Below the pieces are notes generated by a model. That model had not been told where the DNA came from. It did not search any database and was given only the letters and a program-made list of their open reading frames with translations. A DNA stretch of 64,000 nucleotides from Myotis daubentonii. Lineage: Eukaryota > Chordata > Mammalia > Chiroptera > Vespertilionidae. Location: contig NC_081861.1 of the NCBI RefSeq assembly GCF_963259705.1, forward strand, positions 104,525,726-104,589,725, written 5' to 3'. Shown piece by piece: positions 11,512 through 21,605 of this stretch (position 1 is the stretch's first letter; every line of letters starts with the position of its first letter). Position numbers and translations under genes: made by a program.

Positions 11512-12995
11512 TATCTAATAAAAGAGAAACATGGTAATTAGCCTTACCTCCGCTACCCTTCCCATTGGCTAATCAGGGCGATATGCAAATTAACTGCCAG
11601 CCAAGATGGCGACCGGCAGCCAGGCAGCTTGAAGCGAACATGAGGCTTGCTTGCTTCAGTGACAGAGGACTCCAATGTTCCCGCCTGCCGCTGCCGGACT
11701 CTGAGCTTGCAGTTTGAAACATTGTTACAAATATAGAAGCTAAACAAAACCCCAGAAACCTGCTTTCAGCCAGCTGGGATCTCAGAGCTGGAGTTGAAAC
11801 AGTGTTTCGATTATAAAACGCAAACAAACCAGATACCTGCTTTCAGCAGCCGAGGCCTAAGAGCTGGAGCCAAGCCTCAGAGCTAAAGCTGGCCCAGAAT
11901 AAAAAAGAAAAAGAAAAAAAGGAGCGGTTGGGAGCTTCAGTCACCCGCCAGCCTGAAAACAGCCCTCAGCCCCTCACCCAGACTGGCCAGGCACCCCAGT
12001 GGGGACCTCCACCCTGAAGGGTGTGTGACCAGCTGCAAACAGCCATCATCCCCTCATCCAGGCTGGCCAGGCACCCCAGTGGGTCTCCTGGATCAGTGGA
12101 GCCCTGAGGCCACCCAGCACCAGGATCAGCATGACAGGGGGCAGCGCCAAAACCCCCTGATCGCCCTGTGGCTCTGTGTGTGACAGGGGGTGGGGCCACA
12201 ACCTCCCTATCTGCCCTGCTCTGTTCGTGACAGGAGAAAGCGCCCCAACCCCCTGATCACCCCTGCTCTGTCCCTGAAAGGGGGTAGGTCCCCAACCCCC
12301 TGATCGCCCTGCGGCTCTGTGTGTGACAGGGTGCGGCGCCCCAACACCCTGATCGGCTCTGCTCTGTGGGTGATAGAGGGCGATGCCCCAACTGCCCCCC
12401 ATGGGCCCTGCTCTGTGTGTGTGACAGGGTAGAGCCATAACCTCCCCATCGGCCCTGCCCTGAGTGTGACAGGGTGCGGCGCCCCAACCCCCTGATCTGC
12501 CCTGGTCTGTGTGTGACAGGGGGCGGTGCCCCAACTCCCCTATCAGCCCTACTCTGTGAGTGACGGGGGAAGCTCCTGAACCTCCTGATCGGCCCTGCTC
12601 TGTGAGTGACAGGGGGCAGCGCCCCAATCCCCTGATCGGCCCTGCTCTATGCGTGACAGGGGGTGGCGCAGCAACCTCCCCATCGACCCTGCCTTGAGTG
12701 TGACAGGGGGCAGTGCCCCAACCCCCCAATCGGTGACTGAGGGTGGCATCGCAACCTCCTGATCTGCCCTGCTCTGTGCATGACAGGGGGCAGTGCCCCA
12801 ACTCCCCAATCAGCCCTGCTCTGAGCCTGACCAGGGGCTGCACCTAGGGATTGGGCCTGCCCTCTGCCACCCGGGAGCAGGCCTAAGCCAGCAGGTCGTT
12901 ATCTCCCGAGGGATCCCAAACTTCGAGAGGGCACAGGCTGGGCTGAGGGATCCCCCCTCCCCCCTGAGTGCACAAATTTTTGTGCACCGGGCCTC
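11509..12995 (+). mobile_element. Helitron (non-autonomous) with internal minisatellite
   Basis: It starts TCCTATCTAATAAAAGAG at 11509. It has the 5' octamer/YY1-like block (ATATGCAAATTAACTGCC, AAGATGGCG) and ends after GTGCACAAATTTTTGTGCAC (12968-12987) plus CGGGCCTCTA. The final G of CTAG is replaced. The module 11640-11960, with CTGCTTTCAGC and AGAGCTGGAG phrases, is shared with the Helitrons at 27679 and 37520. A ~48-bp repeat fills 12110-12840. Confidence 0.88.
12110..12840. repeat. ~48-bp minisatellite inside Helitron
   Basis: The unit is roughly GTGTGACAGGGGGC, GCGCCCCAACC, CCCTGATCGGCCCTGCTCT. Starts of TGACAGG-like cores at 12132, 12181, 12228, 12275 and 12324 show 47-49 bp spacing. 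The array keeps minus-strand frames open (265 codons at 12046-12843), but overlapping open frames occur in other phases with no recognisable protein. Confidence 0.85.
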
Positions 12996-13285
12996 TAATA
13001 TATATAATGTTTTCTTATCCATTCAATCACTGGATGTCTTTTGAATGGAGCATTTAATCCATTTACATTTAATGTTATTATTGATATGTACTTGTTTGCA
13101 GCCATTTCTGTACTTTATTCCTCTGTTCCTTCCCTCCTTTCTCTTTCTTTCTTTTTTTTTTTTTTTTTTTTTTAACAGAATTCCCTTTAGCATTTCTTGC
13201 ATTGCTGGCTTGGTAGTGAGAAACTCCCTTAGCACTTTTTGTTGTTGTGAAACTCCTGATTTCCCCTTCAATTTTGATTGATAGT
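12996..13285 (-). pseudogene. L1 copy D, ORF1-ORF2 spacer and ORF1 C-terminus
   Basis: After the Helitron the L1 resumes. A T-rich run at 13151-13173 (A-rich on the coding strand) lies in the spacer. The ORF1 C-terminal coding remains follow (REFLTTKPAMQEMLKG on the minus strand). The LTR cuts it at 13285 and it continues at 14158. Confidence 0.75.
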
Positions 13286-14157
13286 TGCCGGGAGCCAGTC
13301 CATCCTTGCTGTTTCAAAGTACCTGGCATATATGGCATACTGTTCTTAAAATGTTTGCTCACCTTCTTGGCACTATGTGTTTTAACCAAGGTCTCCTCTC
13401 TGAGAAAAGTTGTTTCCCCAGGTAGGGATTTTCCCCTGAAGTTAGGGAGGGAATAAAACCCCTCAACTAAGTGACAGGCGGGTAATTAATCACTTTAACT
13501 ACGAACAATCATGCTTAAGCTACATAATCTTTACTCCCTGGAATGGAGATAAGAAACGCCCTAACCTTTGTAATAGAGATTGATAGGATTGAATCAACTG
13601 GTATAAATACAGATGTAACAAGACAGAAAGAGACAGAACTTAGAAGACAGAACCAAGAGAGACAGAACCTAGGCACAGAACCTACAAAGAACGTTCTCTA
13701 GAGACAGAAGAACTTCGCTGGAGAGAACATGGCAAAAGATCCTGGACAGAAACTGGCCTCAGAACCTAGAGACAGAACCTAGCGAGAGAACATGGCAGAA
13801 GATCCTGGATTGAACCTGACTACAGAAATTGGCAAGAGAACCTGACTAGAACCTGGTGACTGAACCTGGCTGGAGAACCTGGACAGAACCTGGCTGGAGA
13901 ACCTAGCGAGGGAACATGGCTACAGAACCTGGCTGGAGAACCTGGAGAACCTAGCAAGAGAACATGGACACAGAACCTGGCTGGAGATCCTAAGCAGAAC
14001 CTCTCTGGAGATCCAGACCAGAACTTGGCTGGAGATCCTGGCTGGAGATCCTGGCTAGGCTGCTGATCAACTGAACACTGTCTCGTGTCCTTCCTTCTTC
14101 GCTGACTCTGTCTACGCCTTTGGGAACCCCTGGACCCGCTGGGGCTGGACCCCGGCA
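13286..14157 (+). mobile_element. Solo LTR of a class II-like endogenous retrovirus
   Basis: The element starts TGCCGGG and ends CCCGGCA, a perfect 7-bp inverted repeat. It is flanked by the 6-bp duplication GATAGT (13280-13285 and 14158-14163). Six-base duplications fit betaretrovirus-like (class II) integration. A TATA-like box lies near 13602 (TATAAATA) and AATAAA near 13449. From about 13620 it contains many variants of AGAACCTGGCTGGAGA. No internal viral genes are present, so the provirus was lost by LTR-LTR recombination. Confidence 0.88.
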
Positions 14158-14890
14158 GATAGTCTTGCTGGATACAGTATTCTTGGACTCAGTTCTTTGC
14201 TTTGTATAACTTTGTATACTTCTTTCCATTCCCTTTAGCTTGATGTGTTTCTGCTGAGTAATCATTTAATAATCTGATGGGGGATCTTTTGTAGGTAACT
14301 CTGTATCTCTCCTTCAGCCTTTAAGATTCTCTCTTTGTCCTTAACATTTGCCATTGTAATTATGATGTGTCTTGGTCTGGGTCTTTTGGGATTTATCTTG
14401 CTTAGGACTCTGTCCTTGTGTAAGTTTTTTCCTCCCCATATCTGGGAAGTTTTCTGTCATTATTTCTTCAAATAGATTTTCTAATCCTTGATGCTCTTCT
14501 TGTCCTTCTTGCAGCCCTATTATATGTATGTTACTTCATTTTGTGTTGTCCCAAAGCTCCCTTAGGCTCTCCTCCTTTTTAATTATTTTCTCCAGTTGCT
14601 ATTCTGATTGGGTTTTTTCTCTACCTTATCTTCTAACTCACTTATTCGGTTTTCTGCTTTTTCTAGTCTACTGTTGTAACCTTCAATGGTGTTTTTGACT
14701 GTAGCTATATCATTTTTTATTTCTTCCTGATTTTTGCATAGGTTGTTGATTTTCTCATCCATCTGGTGTATGAACTGTACAAACATTACTCTGAATTCTT
14801 TTTCCATCATGTTGTATGTCTCAGTTTCACTTATTTCCTTTCTTGGTGATCCTCTTTTTCTTTCCTCTGGGAATTGTTTTGTCTCCCCAT
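14158..14890 (-). pseudogene. L1 ORF1 pseudogene of copy D
   Basis: This minus-strand ORF1 starts at the complement of GTCTCCCCAT (14881-14890). The piece 14583-14993 retains the coiled-coil part, with phrases such as MVSK, EFRVMFVQFIHQMDEKIN and RISELEDKVEKK. Downstream, toward 14158, the RRM and C-terminal parts are broken by stops and by the LTR at 13286-14157. Confidence 0.8.
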
Positions 14891-15971
14891 TCTGACTATC
14901 ACCAGAAGGTTCAATCACTGAGTTTGGGGGCCTGGTCCATGTCCAGTGGGAGCTTTGCATCACCTGAGTGTCACTGAAGAGCTTTGACACCAAGACGTGT
15001 CGCTGCCATCAGTTGGTGGGAGTCATGCTCGCCCAGGATCAGAGTCACTGGCACTCAGTACAGCCTTGTGCATGCACCTGGAGTCAGGAACCCCACCTGT
15101 GCCATGCTGATAAAGAGACTCTTCTGGCATATGCTGAAAATCAGAGACTCCTAGCATATGCCAGGTGTCAGAGTCCCCCCGTGCCTGTGCTGAGAATCGA
15201 GTATAGGAGTCTCTATTGCTTGGTGCTGCCTTGCCCTGAGAATCAGGGTCCCTGTGTGTGCATGTGCCAAGAGTAGGAGTCTCTGGCTCTTAGTATGCAT
15301 GCACTGGGAATCAGGGATCTCAGGCGTGAGTGATGAGAAACAGAGTCAAGTCACTGGTGCTCAGTGCTGCCTCTCATGCATAGAATCAGGGTCCCTGGTC
15401 TGCTTAGGGGACCGGGCTGCACAGCCGCCCTGTCAGCAAGAGGTCCACTCCTGCGCCCCCAAAAACAGACTTCCCTGTGCACTTGCCCAGAATCAAAGTC
15501 AGGTGGCACTGCCGCCCTGTGTGGGCGTGAGGTCCAGTAGCACGCACTTGCCTCTGCAGGAAGCAGGTTCCCAGTGCTCACATGCCAGGCTCAAATTCAG
15601 GCAGCAGTGCTGGAGCCGCCCTGTGTGGGTGGGCCTGCTTGTGCGGGGCGGGACCAGCAATTCCTATGGCGCTGCAGCAAGCCTGTGGGGAGGGGGATGG
15701 GCTCTGTGACTCACAGATATCTGCGGCCAGGATGTCTGGATTCTTGGTGTCTGTGGATGTGCAGCTGTGGTTGCAGGTCTTTGTCCCTAGTGGCTGTAGG
15801 GTCCCGGTTGCATCTGAGACCAGATTGGGTGGTGGTGAGGCTAGTATCCTAGTCTCAGGCAGTTCTGTTTTTTAAGGTGACATGGTCTCTGTGCCCACGC
15901 TGGCTGCCCCCAGAGTGTCTGCGGTGGTAGTGGGGTTTTGCCGTCTAAGACTGCCCATTTTTGCAGCCCTA

Positions 15972-16021
<50 letters not shown>

Positions 16022-16093
16022 TCCACACACTCCTCTATCGCTCCCTCACTCACTGACACACTCTCCCTCCCTACCTTCTTGTAGGTCACCACT
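14891..16093 (-). mobile_element. L1 copy D 5'UTR
   Basis: This GC-richer sequence upstream of ORF1 holds recurring phrases such as AGAATCAGGGTCCCTG (near 15240 and 15370) at irregular spacing, as in monomer-type L1 promoters. A (CT)n tract (15975-16017) lies near its outer end. Open frames across it on both strands are probably incidental. Confidence 0.6.
15975..16017. repeat. (CT)n microsatellite
   Basis: An uninterrupted CT dinucleotide run inside the L1 5'UTR. Confidence 0.95.
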
Positions 16094-16217
16094 TTTTCTA
16101 AAAAAAAGATTGGGTTTCTTTTCTGCCCTATCTTCTAACTCACTAATTTGGTCCGCCACTTCTTCTAGGCTACTGTTGAAACCTTCTATCGTGTTTTTTT
16201 ATTGAAGCTATATCATT
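16094..16217 (-). pseudogene. Outer L1 ORF1 fragment, left of HAL1
   Basis: The coiled-coil-coding part of ORF1 on the minus strand is similar to 14600-14700 (for example CTGCCCTATCTTCTAACTCACTAATTTGG). It belongs to a different L1 into which HAL1 inserted; the rest of its N-terminal region resumes at 18560. Confidence 0.75.
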
Positions 16218-16739
16218 CTTTTTATTTAAAATTAAATCTTTATTGTTCAGATTACTGCAGTTGTTCCTCTTTTTCCCCCCATAGCACCCCTCCACCCAGT
16301 TCCCACCCCACCCTCTGCCCTTACCCCCCTCCACTGTCCTCATCCATAGGTGTACGATTTTTGTCCAGTCTCTTCACGCACCCCCCACATCCCTTTTCCC
16401 CCTCAAGAATAGTCAGTCCACTCCCTTTCTATGCCCCTGATTCTATTATATTCACCAGTTGATTCTGTTCATCAGATTTTTTATTCACTTGATTTTTAGA
16501 TTCACTTGTTGATAGATGTGTATTTGTTGTTCATAATTTCTATCTTTACCTTTTTCTTCTTCTTCCTCTTCTTAAAGGATACCTTTCAGCATTTCATATA
16601 ATACTGGTTTGGTGGTGATGAACTCCTTTAGCTTTTCCTTATCTGTGAAGCTCTTTATCTGACCTTCAATTCTGAATGATAGCTTTGCTGGGTAAAGTAA
16701 TCTTGGTTGTGGGTTCTTGCTATTCATCACTTTGAATAT

Positions 16740-17438
16740 TTATTGCCACTCCCTTCTGACCTGCAAAGTTTCTGTTGAGAAATCAGCTGACAGTCGTATG
16801 GGTACTCCCTTGTAGGTAACTGGGTTTCTTTCTCTTGCTGCTTTTAAGATTCTCTCTTTGTCTTTTGCTCTTGGCATTTTAATTATGATGTGTCTTGATG
16901 TGGTCCTCTTTGGATTCCTTTTGTTTGGAGTTCTCCGCACTTCCTGGACTTGTAAGTCTATTTCTTTCACCAGGTAGGGAAAGTTTTCTGTCATTATTTC
17001 TTCGAACAGGTTTTCAATATCTTGCTCTCTCTCATCTTCTGGCACCCCCATAATTTGGATGTTGGTGGACTTGAAGTTGTCCCAGAGGCTCCTTACACTA
17101 TCTTCATATTTTTGGATTCTTTTTTCTTTTTGCTTTTCTGGTTGGGTGTTTTTTGCTTCCTCATATTTCATATCTTTGACTTGATTCTTGGGATCCTCTA
17201 GTCTGCTGTTGGAACTCTGTATAATATTCTTTATTTCAGTCAGTGCCTACTTAATTTCTAGTTGGTCCTTTTTCATATCCTTGAGGGTCTCACTAGATTT
17301 ATTAAGGGTCTCACTAAATTTATCGGTGGTTTCTAGAAAATTCCTGAAAGACCATAAAACCATGGTTTTGAACTCTATATCCAGTAGTTTGGTTTCCTCC
17401 ATTTCTGTCATTTGTGACCTGTTTCTTTGTCTACGCAT
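16740..17438 (-). pseudogene. HAL1 copy 1 ORF1, broken
   Basis: On the minus strand the start MRRQRNRSQM lies at 17438. The frame encodes the helical N-terminus to 17247, then meets a stop. A 143-codon frame at 16740-17171 covers the RRM (NIQIMGVPEDEREQDIENLF) and much of the C-terminal domain, including [16 protein letters not shown] stop then ends it after VRREWQ. HAL1 ORF1 proteins are RNA-binding chaperones related to L1 ORF1p. With no ORF2 they would need L1 reverse transcriptase in trans. This copy is inactive. Confidence 0.85.
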
Positions 17439-17868
17439 TTTTTATCCATCCCTGTGTTGATAGAGTGGCTTTCTGTGCTAGGTGTCCTATAGGGCCCAGT
17501 GGCTCAGCCTCTCCAATTACCTGAGGTGGACAATCTTGGTGCACTCCTTTGTGGGCTTTGTGCACAGTCTTGTTGTAGTTAAGCCTTGATTGTTGTAGGT
17601 ATCACTTGAGGAATTGACCTCCAGGCCAATTGGCTGTGAGAATCAGCTGTGTCTACAGTTGGAGAACTTCTGAGCCGGAGACACCCTTCTGGGGCAAGAC
17701 TTGCTTCAGTGGGGCTTTGGTGCTCACTGAGTCTGCCCCCTGAGTGTGTTCCTTATGGGTCTGAGGAGTTGTAATATGGATGGTCCCACTCTGACCACTG
17801 GGTACACTGGCTCTTGGATCTCTAAGGAGGTGCTAATTTAGCCTCTGCCTGAGGCTACCCAGCAGGAA

Positions 17869-18069
17869 CTATGGAGAGATCTGCAGATTCCTCTTCTTTG
17901 TTTGGGGTTTGGAGGTGCCCAGATGAGGCCCAGCTGTGAAGCAATGCAAGCTGCTGTGGGGCCTTTGGCCTTCTTTTGGAAGTTCTGGGTCTCTCTGACC
18001 CAGCTGCAGTTTGTTAGGTAATTTTAGATTGCAAAGGACCAGGCCATTCATATGCAAAAGCCTCTGCAC
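17869..18069 (-). other. Upstream open frame in HAL1 5'UTR, shared with copy 4
   Basis: A 66-codon frame ends in SKPQTKKRNLQISP. A frame with nearly the same residues occurs at 62635-62823 in the other long-5'UTR HAL1. The similarity may simply reflect copy relatedness; coding function is unproven. Confidence 0.35.
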
Positions 18070-18559
18070 ACAGCTTGGGTAGGGTAGGGTCTCAAGGAAT
18101 CAACAGGGTAGAGCAAACAGCTATGGCTGATCTTCAGCCCCTGCCCTAAGAGGCCCCGGGTCTCTGCAAGCACTTCTGAGAGAAAGCCGCCCTCAAGTTT
18201 CACCCTATGCCAGACAGTCCAGTTTCTCCCCGTATGAGTCTGGGTCCCCAGAGAGTCGCCTGGAACTGGAATTCAGAACAGTCGGGAGCTTGAGACTCCC
18301 TCCCGATTGAAAAAGTCAACAGTGTCCTCAGTTGCCAGCCCTTTCCTCGTGCGCTTCTGTACCTCTGCACTTTACTTCCGCACCACCTCTGAGTCTCAGT
18401 GTGCTTTTCTCTTTCTTTCTAGTTGTAGAATTTTCACTCAGTCAGCCTTCCTGTGGTTCTGGATTATGTCCGTTTTGTCTCTTAGTTGTATTTTTGAAGT
18501 GGTTGTGCGAGGCAGCAATTTCCGGTGTTTTCCTATTGCCGCCATCTTGGTTTCCTCAT

Positions 18560-18719
18560 AGCTATATCATTTTTGATTTCCTCCTCATTCTTATGAACGG
18601 TACGACCCTTACTCGGAATTCTTTTTCTGAAATATTGCATGCCTCTTTTTCATTTAGTTTCTTTTCTAGTGATTCCTCCTTTTCTTTCTTTGGGGGATTG
18701 CTTCTTTGTCTCCCCATTT
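18560..18719 (-). pseudogene. Outer L1 ORF1 N-terminus
   Basis: It continues the ORF1 interrupted at 16217. The start codon is on the minus strand at 18719 (complement of GTCTCCCCAT, 18710-18719). Lysine- and glutamate-rich N-terminal coding sequence follows, with frameshifts. Confidence 0.75.
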
Positions 18720-20130
18720 TACTGTCTCTTTCTGTCCCTGGGAATTCTGCTTGGGGGTTGTGAGAATGAAGACCCTATCAGTACAATGATCAGGAATTTG
18801 TTGGCCCAGAAGCTGGGTCTGCCTTGAGTCTCATGCCTTTATTGTCTCTTCTATGAGATGTATCCCCTTTTCCCATGAATCTGGTCCCTCAGTTGTCTGC
18901 TTCAGATGTTCAGGTTGGTGGGAGCATGTGCACAGTTCCTCTGGTGTGAAGACTCAGAGCCTTCTGGCATGCAATTCACTTTGCGGCCCCAGCACCCATG
19001 GCAGGGTGGCACCCTAGATTCATCTGGCAGCATGCTTGCAGTGTGGTCCTTTGGCCCCTGGCTGGGCAGACTGGCTTGCTCCAGATTTCCCTGGAAGTGC
19101 TCTTCTGTGGCCCAGAGTGAGGTATGTGCTAGGTTGCTCTGGGTAGCCCTTGCATGACTGTCCCAGGGCCTGGGGAGAAGTGGGTGTGAGTTTATCTGTG
19201 TCACAGTATCAGAGCTCCCCTGTAGGCTGAGTGGGGCATGCACTGGGTTACTCCAGGTTGCCCTGGCAGCAAGACCCTAGGTGCAGGTTTTTCTGGATTG
19301 CACAGTCCTTGCTTTCTTGTAGCCTGGAGTGAGACTTGTGCTGGGTTGCTCCAGTTCACCCCTCCTCAGTGTGGAGTGGGGACGTGTTGCTCTGGGTCAC
19401 TCAGTCTGCACTCTTCTGTCTCTGAGAGTGAGGTGCATGCTGGGTTTCTCTGGATGGCTCTGGAAGAACTTCCCCAGGGGCCAGGGTCGAGTGGGCATGG
19501 GTTGCTCTGGGTCACACAGTCAGAGATCCCCTGTGGCCCTGAGTGAGGCATACACTGAATCTCTCTGGGTCGCTCCTCCCAGGCCTGGGTGAAGTGGGTG
19601 TGGGTTGCTCCAAGCCACCCCAGCAAGGCTGTCCAGGGGGCCGGGGTGGAGTGGGCGCCATTTGCTCTGGGTTGCACAGTCCATGCTCCCCTGTGTCTCA
19701 GAGTAGGTGTGCTCTGGGCTGCTCTGGGTCACCCCGTCAGCAAGTCCCGCATGTCCCAGGCCTCAGGGTGGAGTGGGTGCTGGGTGGCTCTGGGTCATGC
19801 TAGCAGCAGGGTTCTAGGGTCTGGGGCGAGGGTGGGGCCCAAGGTTCCTCCTGGTTTGCACCCACTGTGGTGTCTTGGAGCTGGATCCTAGGATGCTGGG
19901 TCCCAGCAGGCTGGTGAGAATACCTGGTGTGGGATTTCACTCTGGTGGTGAGTGCTCCCTGCAGATGTCTGGGACCCTGCCAGGAAGTATTGTGCCACTC
20001 ACTGCCGGGGAAGGGTGGTGGTTCTGTGTGGGTTATGGCTGCCAAGTGGCGTTCTCTAGGTGTCCTCTGCCCTTCCTTATTGAAAATTGTCGCCTCAGCT
20101 GTGCTTAATTTGTTAATTCAAGGTGGATGT
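18720..20130 (-). mobile_element. Outer L1 5'UTR
   Basis: This GC-rich 5'UTR has many variants of TGGGTTGCTCTGGGTCAC between about 19100 and 19800, spaced roughly 60-120 bp. The open frames on both strands come from this low-complexity structure. The outer boundary near 20130 is approximate. Confidence 0.6.
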
Positions 20131-20275
20131 TCTCTGATTTAGTTGCTTTTCTGGCCTAGCCCTAGGAGGAGACAGTTCTTCTGCCTGATAATACCTGCTG
20201 CCTATTCAGGTGCCATTTTCTCCATCTACTTGTCAAAAAAATACATTTTTAAGACCAGGAAACCTTCTTTACTAT
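20131..20275. other. Unassigned sequence between L1 5'UTR and SINE
   Basis: No feature recognised. Confidence 0.3.
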
Positions 20276-20407
20276 TTTAATCTTTGGTTGCAGGCTCCTC
20301 CCCGGACTGGGCCCTGGTCAGGGCTCATGCAGGAGGCAACCAATCAATGTGTTTCGCTCACATTGATGTTTCTCTCTGTCTTTCCCTCTCTCTTCCCCTT
20401 TCCCTTA
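20276..20407 (+). mobile_element. VES-type SINE, 5'-truncated
   Basis: GGTTGCAGGCTCCTCCCC, CAGGAGGCAACCAATCAATG and the CTCTCTCTTCCCC block match the middle and 3' part of the VES SINEs seen elsewhere. The tRNA head and tail are missing. Confidence 0.75.
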
Positions 20408-21433
20408 GGGCCTCTCCATGGAACCCTTAGCAGTCACTTTGTTGACTTCTTGGCCAGAGCCCCTGCCTCAATTTGGAGGTCAACAGACCCAATAGCAGCT
20501 CCTTCCTTTTTCACATCTTTTAATTGGATTATTTGTGGGTTTTCTTTTTGGTGTTGAGTAGTCCAGTGGTCTTGTTTTAATGCCTCTTACAAGAGGCTTG
20601 CAGTGTTCTGCTACAGATAATTCTGTTTATTCCCCTACTTGTTCCTTTTCCCCTAATTTCTCCTGCTTTATCTTATTTTCTTTTCTCTATTTTTCTCATT
20701 TTTCCATGTGCTGCAATTTACTTTCATTTATTTGTTTTTCTTTTGCTGTTTTTTTATGCCTATTATTTACAGTGAGAAAACCTATTCATTATCCCTCGTT
20801 GTGAAGGTAAAAAATTGAATTTCTAGAAAAGCCATAATAAATAATTGCTGCAGGAAAGAAATTTACCACATTTAGCATTTTGTGATTCCATGGTAGTAGA
20901 TCCTGCTTGATTAAAAAATATATATATTTAGTCCTTCTATTGCTAAAGCTGGGACCACTTGTTCCCACTTGCAGGCTTAGCCTGGAACTACTGACCTTAG
21001 AATGTAAGGCTATAACAATCTCTTTCCTAATGATATTACTCACCATCAAGTTACTCATGTAGCTTTTTTTGACCATGAAATTATAATCCCATGGATAAAT
21101 GCTTGTAATGTTTGTTCCTGACATGCTGTCCCCATCTTACTTTTTAATTCTGGTAATCATGTTTTCCACATTGTTTTATGAGCCTGAGTTTCTACCTTGA
21201 CACTCTGCCTTCTACTCCAGGCCTGCTAGAACTAGAGTTTGGTTTTGATTCTGTCCATTCCCCCTGCTTACCTGGAGTTCTTCTTCCTGAACCTGAGGAC
21301 AGTAACTATGTCTGTGCTAACTTGCTGATGGTCAAGTTAGACTGAATATTAACCTCCTTGACCACTTTTATCTCTGCTCTGCTGGCCTATTTGGAGTTAC
21401 CATTGTCTTATAGCAGATACCCTCATGTCCACC
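20408..21433. other. Mostly unique intergenic sequence
   Basis: No gene seen. A short stretch near 20515-20560 (ATTGGATTATTTGTGGG...GTGTTGAG) may be an old minus-strand L1 ORF2 remnant. AT-rich, without sustained coding pattern. Confidence 0.4.
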
Positions 21434-21605
21434 ATTCTCAAACTTCAGTGTGCATAGAAATAACTCATGGTATTTATGAAAATTACATATTACTAGATTC
21501 TATGGTCTCAGATTTTGTTTGGGGAAAACTCCTGGGCTTTTAATGTTTAACAATGAGTCTGATGCAAGCACTCAGCATATCAAACTTTGAGAAACATTGT
21601 AACTT
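21434..21605 (+). mobile_element. MER5-like ancient hAT remnant
   Basis: TTCTCAAACTTCAGTGTGCATAGAAATAACTC at the left and TCAAACTTTGAGAAACATTG at the right match the layout of MER5-type non-autonomous hAT elements as I remember them. Diverged; no target duplication seen. Confidence 0.65.

Larger units (their letters stand above)
9763..16093 (-). mobile_element. L1 copy D, ORF2 5' half to 5'UTR, holding a Helitron and an LTR
   Basis: On the minus strand it runs from RT motif A (the FDKIQHP region, about 9765) through the endonuclease to about 11460, then the spacer and ORF1 (to 14890), then a long 5'UTR to about 16093. A Helitron (11509-12995) and a solo LTR (13286-14157) interrupt it. Its 3' part is not contiguous; L1 copy A or B upstream may be the missing piece, but they overlap or leave a gap, so I cannot decide. 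Confidence 0.8.
16218..18559 (-). mobile_element. HAL1 (half-L1) copy 1, full length
   Basis: This minus-strand non-LTR element has only ORF1. Its 3' tail lies at 16218 (complement of AATAAAGATTTAAT) and its 5' end at 18559 (complement of AACCAAGATGGCGGC). Target duplications AGCTATATCATT flank it (16206-16217 and 18560-18571). At about 2.34 kb it has a 1.1-kb 5'UTR, ORF1 at 16740-17438 and a 0.5-kb 3'UTR, with no ORF2. Confidence 0.9.
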